Part shown: positions 56,372 through 64,000 of the stretch, one piece after another
Layout of the letters: each line of letters starts with the position of its first letter
How positions within the stretch are numbered: the stretch's first letter is position 1
Source: Helichrysum umbraculigerum
Lineage: Eukaryota; Streptophyta; Magnoliopsida; Asterales; Asteraceae
Reading direction: 5' to 3'
Length of the DNA: 64,000 nucleotides
Assembly: GCA_949592205.1 (NCBI GenBank)
Contig: CATIUR010000002.1
Location: 3,442,501-3,506,500, forward strand
Translations under genes and position numbers: made by a program
Notes under the pieces: model-generated
What the model saw: the letters and a program-made list of their open reading frames with translations, nothing else
Told to the model about the DNA's origin: nothing
Database searches by the model: none

Positions 56372-56590
56372 ATATGGAGTATATAAATAATGGATGTATA
56401 CATGTATGAAGTAACAAAGATTACGTTTTCATCATAAAGTAGTGTTCGGGTTCTTACACACTATCATATTTATCTTTTTCTATTTCTATATATTTGTTGT
56501 ATTCAACGAAGTCAATTTCACTTGCGTAATAACATTTTCTTTTTTTAAATTAAAAATGATTACAAAATTCACTTTTATTTAGCGTAGGTT
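55749..56590. other. AT-rich DNA, weak internal repeat, (TA)n
   Basis: No gene seen. Two related segments of about 45 bp (about 56066-56110 and 56170-56210: AAAAGTA.ATAT...GGTGTATG.ATAACTC type). (TA)n at 56329-56368. Confidence 0.4.
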
Positions 56591-56596
56591 ATATAA

Positions 56597-56628
56597 CCCC
56601 GCTGCGAAGCGCGGGGAAAAATTCCTAG
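56597..56628 (+). other. Helitron 3' terminus
   Basis: Stem CCCCGC/GCGGGG (56597-56616), then AAAAATTCCTAG (CTAG 56625-56628) and T. The 5' end of this Helitron was not located. Confidence 0.75.
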
Positions 56629-56637
56629 TTATATATA

Positions 56638-56769
56638 GGGTGATGATCCTTACACCACCAAAAATTATTCATACACCACTAACTATGCTTTACAGTGTTG
56701 TACAGTACAACACTATAAAGCACACTTAATGGTGTATGGATAATTTTGGTGGTGTATGGATCACTCCCA
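56638..56769. mobile_element. Small foldback MITE with 9-bp target duplication
   Basis: 132 bp, almost entirely inverted repeat (CACCACCAAAA(A)TTATTCATACACCA type arms). Flanked by TTATATATA (56629-56637, 56770-56778). It sits exactly behind a Helitron 3' end. Confidence 0.85.
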
Positions 56770-56930
56770 TTATATATAACATTTAAGAGTGAAATGAATA
56801 GTAACTTCTTTGTTTTATATGAATTTTGTTTTACTTGAAGGGTAATTTCGTAATTTAAAATAGTAAGTGTTTTGTTTTATATGGATTTTGTTTTATATGG
56901 AGGGTAATTTCGTAATTTCATATCCTGTTT
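56770..56930 (+). mobile_element. Helitron 5'-end-like segment with local duplication
   Basis: GAGTGAAATGAATAGTAAC (56786-56804) as in the segments at 41199 and 60801. A 50-60 bp piece (TTTGTTTTATATG(A/G)ATTTTG to GGGTAATTTCGTAATTT) is repeated in tandem. Confidence 0.45.
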
Positions 56931-58213
56931 TTTTTTCCGACAGTATTTATTGTTTTTTTGTGGTTACTATTTTATTATGTTGCAAGAAAAATAATCAATT
57001 ACATGTATAGCTCAAACGTCCAAGTTGGTGTGCGTATAAAAAAAATCTTGACTTCGAGACTTTATTAAAACATTTTTTTTTACTTTTCAATTTTTGTTTT
57101 TAAAATAGCCAGATCCATTAAATGCTATAAGTTCATGGTACTTTGCTTATTATTCATATCGTTAACAGTGTGTTTGAATTAAGATTTCCAATTTCAATAT
57201 TAGGGATGACAATGAGTAATAAGTGGAATGATCGCAATTGTAAAATAACTTTTTTGCGAGTTTGTACGTGTATGTGTTTGAACAAAAACGTTTGAGAAAT
57301 TTATTCGGTTGGCGATAAAAGATGTTTTTGAATATGTGGTTGTTCTGTATGTTGAATAAACATCTACAATACTTTAAAGGTTGAGTCTAGGTCTAATTAA
57401 TGTTTTTTAACCACTATATTAAATTATGGTAAACAATGGTAAAAAGTAAAATCCATATGAAAGTTGAGTTTGAATGATATAGTCTACAATATATACTATA
57501 AATTACAAATTACAAATTACAAATTAGTTATGAGTTCTATAGTAATAAGTAAATACGGAGTAGTAATAAATCTAGAAATAATAGTTGGCAACATATTTCT
57601 TTATTGTTTCACATGTTTCGATATTGAGAATTGAAAAGGCTAAGGATATAATATATAATTAGGTGCATTTTAGGTGACCCTTCAATGATGAGATTGTAGG
57701 TTCAAGTTCAATAGTAGATATATGTTAATATTCGTGAACAAATGGATAAATTTATTGTGACATGTATATGAGTTCGATTTCGTTCTATTAAAAAAGAAAA
57801 GAAAAAATAGGTGCATTTTCAATTTTCCAGTGGTTATACTTGAATTTCAAATTTATTACTGTATTATTTATGGAGTTCTCGGTATGTATTATTTATGCAT
57901 GATATTTGGAGTTCTCGGTATGTAGTTAACCACGTCTCTTAGTTTTCTTTTTCTATTTGAAATATATCTACCTTTGAATTTTGTATTGTATATTTCATTT
58001 GATTTACTACTCCATAAGATCTTCTATGGTTTAAAAATATAACAAATTTTTAAATATTATTATTATTGTTATTATTATTGTAATTATTATTATTAAAAGT
58101 CCGATTCTTCATGAATTTTGAAACGATAAAAAAATAAAAGATGGATTAAAAAACCATAAAGCTACTAAAATAGTTTGGATAATTGAACAGAAGCAATCCG
58201 GCCAAGTTATATC

Positions 58214-58244
<31 letters not shown>

Positions 58245-59655
58245 TGGACATAACCCTTAACAAAAGTATAAGCATCATATATTCATATTAATTATTGATT
58301 ATTAATAGATAAAAGTTTACATTTATATTCACGATCAAGAACAACAATAACATTTAACCGTTTCCGTCGTTGTTCTGTGTATATATAAGTTTGAATGAAA
58401 TCGGATAGTGCAATGGTTTAACATCCTTTCATTTTCTTCTCTTTATGATACTACATACATGATAAAGAGAAGTATAGACTATCAAACAACCATTAAATTT
58501 GTAAATACTCATGAAATGATAGTAAATGCTTAGGATCCTATCAGTTTCTTGCATTTATTAACTTAAATAGGAGATCATATTATCTACATCGCCTTTACAA
58601 ATTCTTACCATACATATATATGCCTCACTCACAAGAGCTTTCAAACAATCTCCAATTCAAATTGTTAGAAATCCTCTACCAAAACAGCTCAAGCCACGTA
58701 CACAGATGTTTAGGTTCTGTTTTGATCAAATTAGCGAAAGGTGATGATCATGTAGTGATGACATGCCGTAGGCAGATGCCAACAACTATCATGGAGGATA
58801 GTATAGTAATGACTTTATTGTTTCTGATGATAAGGTTAAATAACCACCTGTATCAATGTGTATATATTTACAGTAGACTATCAATATTCAATATGTGCTT
58901 TTTATAGGAAAAGATTTTGTATTGCACATCATATTATTTCATTGATAATTTGCAAGAAGGATTCATATATTCCATGAGGGACTTTAAGGTACAATCTCGA
59001 GATATAATGGTGGGCCGAATATATTGCTTGATAGATGATGATTGCAACTGCTTTTACTCAGTCTCGATCAATGAATAAATATGTACATATCAGTGTTTTA
59101 TAATTTGATGGAGGATGTAAAATGGTGATGAGGTAATTAGATCCAAAGATAAAGTTCTATAAAGTCAGAAATGGGCAACAATTTGTTTGATTTCGTTTTT
59201 GCCAATGCAATGGGCTCACTGAAATTTGATGTAAAAAAACGAAAAGTAATTGATCAGTGATGTTTGAATTAGAAAGATGTGATGGTAGAATTGAATTATG
59301 AAGAGTATAGGTAACGACTTAAGTGTTCGAGTTGGTATATGAACGCTACATAAGTACATATATTATTTTTATTAGATGTTTAATATGAAGCTACTTGAAA
59401 CCATAAAGCTTAAAATTTTCTTTTGGCATTTTACATGTGCATTACTCTCTTTACCAAATACATTCGGGTGCTATAGATATCCTCGATTGAATAATTCATT
59501 TGAAGAAATTTTGGAGACATTGTCAGTTTGTCACCACTTGCATAGCTTACGACATTATTAAATCAAATAACTTAATTAGCTTTTAAACAAAATTGAGAGA
59601 GACTTAAATTATATTCTACATATTTGTGTTGTTTCATTTATCATTTAAACTTATA
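56931..59655. other. AT-rich DNA without recognised genes; ATT microsatellites
   Basis: No ORF here has a recognised domain (58620-58907, 95 codons, and 59376-59561 are unexplained). ATT-type repeats at 58055-58097 and 58216-58244. A tRNA-like B box (GGTTCAAGTTC, about 57711) followed by a purine-rich A tract hints at a decayed SINE. Probably the body of the Helitron ending at 59919. Confidence 0.35.
57499..57526. repeat. (ATTACAA)n short tandem repeat
   Basis: Four 7-bp units. Confidence 0.8.
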
Positions 59656-59853
59656 CTCCCTCCGTCTCAATTTTATTGTCTCCAGACAAAAAATACACAG
59701 TTTAAGAAAAGTGTACTATTCGTACTATACAACCAATAAGATTTAATCTCTCACCACATTCAAATATTTTGATTGGTTCAAAGTACAAAGTAGACAATTA
59801 AATTGGGACATCCCAAAATGAAAAGATAGACAATAGATTCGGGAAGGAGGGAG
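59656..59853. mobile_element. Stowaway-like MITE
   Basis: CTCCCTCCGTCTC...GGAAGGAGGGAG with TA on both sides (59654-59655, 59854-59855). 198 bp. Confidence 0.85.
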
Positions 59854-59889
59854 TATTACTGAATAAGTAAATAATGTAAATTAAAACTA

Positions 59890-59919
59890 CCCGTGCATCG
59901 CACGGGCCAAACTTACTAG
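59890..59919 (+). other. Helitron 3' terminus
   Basis: Stem CCCGTGC/GCACGGG with ATC loop (59890-59906), then CCAAACTTACTAG and T. The following DNA is the second half of a MITE (see 59921-60095), so this Helitron probably inserted into that MITE. Confidence 0.8.
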
Positions 59920-59920
59920 T

Positions 59921-60095
59921 ATAATTTTGTTAAATAACTGAATTGTTAATTAATATATGTGTGAAAAAGGTAAATAATTGGTTGTATTAATTAGAGTATT
60001 AAATGTAAATACTTCTAACATTTTAGAAATATAAGAATTCATTAAATGCACTTTAATAAGTGTTACGGGGCAAACATTAAAAAAGTCCATGTTAA
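59921..60095. mobile_element. Decayed partial copy of the MITE at 29563-29780
   Basis: Shares in order TTAAATAAC.GAATT.TTAATTAAT.TATG, GTATTAATTAGAGTATTAAATGTAAAT and TTCATTAAA..C.CTTAA...GTGT with the MITE near 29.6 kb. The left half is missing exactly at the Helitron end. Confidence 0.55.
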
Positions 60096-60136
60096 ATTTA
60101 ACGGAGTAATATGTAAGCCGAAACACTTATATTGTA

Positions 60137-60399
60137 CTCCCTCCGTCCCAAATTGTTTGTCACATAGTTGAAAACACACATATTAAGAAAATCACATTAA
60201 ATGCATATTTGACCTTAGTATAATGACAACTTTAACCTTCAATCATTAATTAAATTGTTTTCTTTGAAGTTGTGTAGTTTTAAAGTTAAGGGTAATATGG
60301 GAAATCTAATCATTAATGCATATTTATTTTTAGAAGTGGGCAATAATTTTGGGACAAACATAAATAGTATAGTAGACAAACAATTTGGGACGGAAGGAG
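60137..60399. mobile_element. Stowaway-like MITE
   Basis: CTCCCTCCGTCCC...GGGACGGAAGGAG, TA at both sides (60135-60136, 60400-60401). 263 bp. Confidence 0.85.
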
Positions 60400-60517
60400 T
60401 AATAATGTTTGACTAGATTAAAATGTTAGATCGTAGCGCGAAGCTTACAGATAAACTAAAGTGCTAAAAGACATATAAAAATAGTAATGTGCACAGCAAG
60501 AGTAAGATACTAAAGTA

Positions 60518-60714
60518 CTCCCTCCGTCCCAAAATTATTGTCCACCAACAAAAAGCACACAATTTAATAAAAGTGGGACCACAACAGTTTTCAACCACTC
60601 AAATAGAATCTGCACCCACTAAACACTCATCTTATTGGTTGAAATGAGAAGTGGACAATTATTTTGGGACATCCCAAAAAGGAAAGATGGACTATAATTT
60701 TGAGACGGAGGTAG
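60518..60714. mobile_element. Stowaway-like MITE
   Basis: CTCCCTCCGTCCC...GAGACGGAGGTAG, TA at both sides (60516-60517, 60715-60716). 197 bp. Confidence 0.85.
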
Positions 60715-60774
60715 TATAAAGTATCAAATAGTAATGTAAACTATAAAATTAAAACGGATAAAATATAGCAAGGT

Positions 60775-60920
60775 CCCGCTGCGAAGCGCGAGTTTCCTTT
60801 TCTCGTTAATAACAATTTTGAGTGGGATGAATAGTAACATCCCCATTTAGAAGTTAACATGTGGCAAAAATTCCCAATTAAATGTTGACATATGGTAATG
60901 GTATTACAGTAATTTTCTTG
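60775..60920 (+). mobile_element. Helitron 3'-end-like hairpin followed by a Helitron 5'-end-like segment
   Basis: CCCGCTGCGAAGCGCGAG (decayed stem) and TTTCCTTTTCTCG resemble the end at 56597. From 60801 TCTCGTTAATAACAATTTTG then GAGTGGGATGAATAGTAACA repeat the 5'-end pattern of 41199. Confidence 0.45.
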
Positions 60921-61340
60921 CAATCTTGCATAAACTTCAGGCATGACATATTTGACTAACAAATACATGTGGCACCCATTGTTTCAAAATAGAAATATGA
61001 TTTGTCATACGTAAAGACAAAATATACATTGTTTAGAGTTTAGAGATTCAACTTAATTATGAACATTTCGTTTTTATATCCTACAGTAATTAAAACATTT
61101 TTCGATGTATTTTTCAACATATCAGTATATTACAGTTATTTATTTATATATTCTACAAACAAAAAATATATACCACTAATTAAAACATAAAAGTTATTAT
61201 TGATGTGATACAATAAATAAATTCAGTATTTTTAATTTTATATTTTTATAACGTTGCTTCTAAACCTGATTCTTATATTTGGTAAGTAACATGAAGTTGT
61301 AAAATTTTCTATCATTAAAACATTATTGTTTCATAAGATA

Positions 61341-63418
61341 TGTAACATCCGTAAATCGCACTTAGTTGTTTTATATTATTTCCTGATTCTAAAATAATAT
61401 TTAATGTGATTGGAAAATAATATTGTTTGAATTAATTGAAAATAAATAGGAAATAAGTTTCAGGACTTATTGTGGTTAGTAAAATATTAAGTGATTTAAA
61501 TTAATAAAGTTGACGGAACAATAAAAAGTTTGGACTCGCGAATAGTTTTTGGGTTCCAGACAATAGGTTGAGAAGGGGTATTAAATTATACCCGTAAAAT
61601 TGAATGTCGGTTTTGGTAGCCGACCTCCTTTCTTTTTATTTGGTTCCTTCCTTCATTTTGAAACTTCAAAATACTCACAGAAAACTTAGAAAAAAAAAAA
61701 AATTAGGAACTAAACAAAGATTGAAATTAAATGGTGGAGCTGTGATCTTAATCTTAATCTCATTATCATCATCCCCTTGTAAGCCTCAAATTGTAAGTTT
61801 AAATTTGGATTGATGTTCATAAGCTTATTATGATTTAATTGATGAAATTGGTTATATATGATGATACATGATGTTATGAATACTTACTGCTGTTAATTAG
61901 TGTTGCTAGAAGCTGTTGAAAACTTGAGTTATGTTTTGGTGATTGGATTTCGCGGGTTAAGGTTTTAGCAGGTTCACAGATCTGGGGACGATGAGGAATC
62001 GCGACGCGATCCATATAATTTCGCGACGCGATTATAGCCTTTTCGCGACGCGATTCTAGTTGTATTTCACGACGCGATTAGGGAGGGTTGGCGACGCGAT
62101 TCCATGTTAAACGCGATGCGATTGTAAAGTTTTTGAGTTTTGCAAATTTTGAAAATGCATAAGTGTTTAATAGCACTTTAAAGACCTCTTTTATGCAACA
62201 AAAATTTCATTAACTCGGATTGGGACGAAATTTACATGGTCACTCGGAAACGGCCCAATGATCAAAGCTATACGTTAATAGCCTAAGCAATTTTTGGCCA
62301 TTCGGGGCCGTTTAGGGGTCGAAAATGGCATTTTACAGTTTTTGAGCCTCATTTCGGCACTTTTTGACTATGTTCTGGATTGGACTTTTGTTTCCTTAGA
62401 CCTCAGGGATTACCTGCTTAAGTAAATATGTTATGATAATGATTTAGAACTAAGTAATGAAGTTATTGATTTATATAACTTGACTTAGTGAGAATGAACA
62501 ATTGTAAATTGGTATGATTGATATGACAACTTGGTTATTATTGTGAGTTGATACCATACTGTTGAGATATGTTATTTAATTATGAAATGAGCTATATGTT
62601 ATGGGACGAGTTACTGACTTGTGTATTTGTTGTGATTCTCAGATGGAGAGAAGGCTCAGTAACATTAGATCTCTGAGCGTGCAGCTGAGGTATCGGTGAG
62701 TGGACTCGTTCTCTCAGTGTGATTTGGTTGTAACATGTTTGGTTACAACAAGTGATCATAGTGATATTGTGATAGTGATTGTGACTATTGACCAGTGAAA
62801 TACACGTGTAATAAGTGATGTGTCGCCTTCGGGCATTTGGTGATTCGGAGGTCAACAATTGTTGGACTGGGTTGCTACAGGTTAGCCAACATAGGAATTG
62901 TGAACATGTGTTGTGAATGGAGCTTATGTTGGTTAAAGGTAGCAGTCAGTTATCGGTAAAATCACTGTATTGGCCTGCAGTGATTGTAAGTGTTGCTTGG
63001 TGGGCCATTCGCGGTCAGAGGGCTTTACAAGGACCACCAATCCTCTTGGTGATGTTGTGTCAGTGTCTAAATGATAATTGTAATAATCAGTATTGTTATG
63101 CTAAATTGTACTGATAGTGATAAGTTGACTCACTTAGCTTCGTGCAAATCCCACTATTTATCCTTTACAGGTTTTGGATTGATATGGGCTGGGCAAGGAA
63201 CGGACTGAAGAATGTTTGACTTTATCGCGTTACTCTTATATCCAATTTATAAATCAGTGTCGTTATTGTTTTGATATAACACCCATGTTTTTAATTATGA
63301 TTTAAAATAGTTGAGATTTTATGTTACTAAATGATGTGATTTAGTAAAATGTTCAAATTTGGACTTGCGCTTCCGAGTTTATTATATTAAATTGATTGTA
63401 TAAGTGAGGGGTGTTATA
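61341..63418 (+). mobile_element. 5' LTR of a gypsy element that continues beyond the window
   Basis: Starts TGTAACATCCG, ends GGGGTGTTATA, followed by AGT and the primer site TGGTATCAGAGC (63422-63433). The ends match those of the chromovirus at 43288-55743. Contains a GGGGTATTAAATTATACCC promoter-like block (61575-61593), a leader with CTTGTAAGCC (possible splice donor, about 61774), the AATCGCGACGCGATT array (61997-62127) and a tail with TTTACAGGTTTTGG. 2078 bp. The partner LTR lies outside the window. Confidence 0.85.
61997..62127. repeat. Six AATCGCGACGCGATT dyads at 22-bp steps
   Basis: Cores GCGACGCGAT start at 62001, 62023, 62045, 62069 (left arm CAC), 62091 and 62113 (GCGATGCGAT): steps 22, 22, 24, 22, 22. 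The first copies have the full 7-1-7 dyad AATCGCG-A-CGCGATT. Intervening bases are unrelated (CCATATAA, TATAGCC, CTAGTTGTA, AGGGAGGG). Confidence 0.9.
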
Positions 63419-63421
63419 AGT

Positions 63422-63433
63422 TGGTATCAGAGC
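63422..63433 (+). other. Primer-binding site of the right-hand gypsy element
   Basis: TGGTATCAGAGC, three bases after the LTR. Confidence 0.9.
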
Positions 63434-64000
63434 ATAGGTTTGGGTGAACTGGACATTGGTAAGTGTTCAATCCCAAATCTATTTTGTTGAGTCAAACATT
63501 CTAAAGTGTGAGATTAGTAGTGATATGAGAAAGTGATTATTAAAAGTGTACAAACCTATAACCAGATGCAAAGTTGTTGTTTTGATTGCAGAGATGGAGG
63601 AATATGAGGAACCGATTGGTATTCTCAATGATTCCTCAACAATTGTGGGCCTAAGTATAACAGGTACTTCTCGATAACCTTGTTGAATTAATTATTGTAT
63701 GATGATGATTGGTAGTAAAGTGATTGAGTCAGACTGACATGATTCCCCAGTAATGAGTCAGTGATGAGTGTTAATTATTATAATGATGATATAAGTATTA
63801 AATGAATCATCTAGTGATATGAGTAGTTCTAATTAAACTTTGAATTGCAGATTAAGTGTTAAATTGTGTAGACACCGTGTTGATCAAGTTGTTAATAGTG
63901 AAATTGTTGAACCTGAATGTGTCTATTATAAAGAAATAAAATATAATCAGTGTTGATTTTCTGTGATAAATGTAAGGTATGATTAGGAAACTTTGCTAGA
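63434..64000 (+). other. Leader/internal start of the right-hand gypsy element
   Basis: AT-rich with repeated GTGATGAGT/AGTGATATGAG words; apart from the short ORF at 63594 no coding sequence before the window ends. Confidence 0.5.
63594..63677 (+). CDS. Short leader ORF or first coding exon of the right-hand gypsy element
   Basis: ATG 63594 opens 27 codons (MEEYEEPIGILNDSSTIVGL...) to TAA 63675. It follows TTGATTGCAGAG, a possible 3' splice site, and contains ACAGGTACT, a possible donor at 63664. It may be the acidic start of gag joined by splicing to sequence outside the window, or a short upstream ORF. No domain recognised. Confidence 0.3.
   Translation: MEEYEEPIGILNDSSTIVGLSITGTSR

Noticed and set aside
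57640..57810. SINE with B box GGTTCAAGTTC and A-rich end
   Set aside because: No clear A box at the right distance and no target duplication; only noted as possible decay product.

Overview
The window is plant nuclear DNA with no intact ordinary gene that I can support. It is about 64 kb of nested transposable elements: LTR retrotransposons of the Ty3/gypsy and Ty1/copia types, Helitrons, a Mutator-like and a hAT-like non-autonomous element, Stowaway-like MITEs and a tRNA-derived SINE. The DNA is AT-rich, has TTTAGGG telomere-type repeats and typical plant LTR promoters. The large ORF at 32.4-33.5 kb resembles a retroelement ORF common in Asteraceae assemblies (often mis-named 'synaptobrevin, longin-like'), so an Asteraceae or related eudicot is likely. 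That last point is inference.

Layout. 0.1-6.1 kb: an Athila/Tat-like gypsy element without visible pol, with a broken accessory ORF (1679-3046) and a 3' LTR (4571 to about 6117). 6.1-7.0 and 18.1-22.4 kb: internal DNA and 3' LTR (19732-22420) of a chromovirus-like element. It is interrupted by a 3.9-kb solo LTR (7040-18095, TSD CTTTC), itself interrupted by a complete copia element (9590-16784, TSD ATAAG). 22.4-30.1 kb: Helitron-like DNA, a hAT-like element (26162-26929, TSD CACAAAAA), a SINE (28070-28286) and a MITE. 30.1-41.2 kb: a Helitron carrying fragments of three host genes (P4-ATPase, ABCB-type transporter, Hsp110-type Hsp70) and interrupted by a young minus-strand LTR element (30335-37732, TSD GTTGC). 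42.4-43.3 kb: a Mutator-like element with telomere-type repeats in its loop (TSD TCTTTTAAT). 43.3-55.7 kb: a minus-strand chromovirus (TSD TTAAC) whose pol is split by two solo LTRs (46530-48540; 49094-51551, TSD GCTTT). 55.7-61.3 kb: Helitron ends and MITEs. 61.3-64 kb: 5' LTR and leader of a further plus-strand gypsy element that leaves the window.

The most unusual signal is not a gene. At least seven LTRs or internal regions here, from copia-like, Athila-like and chromovirus-like elements, carry arrays of short GC-rich dyads standing out from AT-rich DNA: CCAACCGGCGGTTGG, GATCCGGCGGATC, GTGCCGG(C/T)GG, GCGACGT-N8-ACGTCGC and AATCGCGACGCGATT. Each family uses its own arms, but spacing is strict. 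There are 19-22 bp steps, N5 or N8 spacers of fixed length and unrelated sequence, and a 20-70-20 bp layout shared by a copia and an Athila-like promoter. The same GCGACGT dyad occurs in a copia-like element and in an unrelated gypsy solo LTR. In the copia-like and Athila-like LTRs the arrays lie just upstream of the TATA box. In the chromovirus-like LTRs they lie downstream of a CT/CAT-rich leader. I read them as a recurring dyad-site system of plant LTR elements, either protein-binding sites or RNA hairpins. What binds or uses them is unknown.
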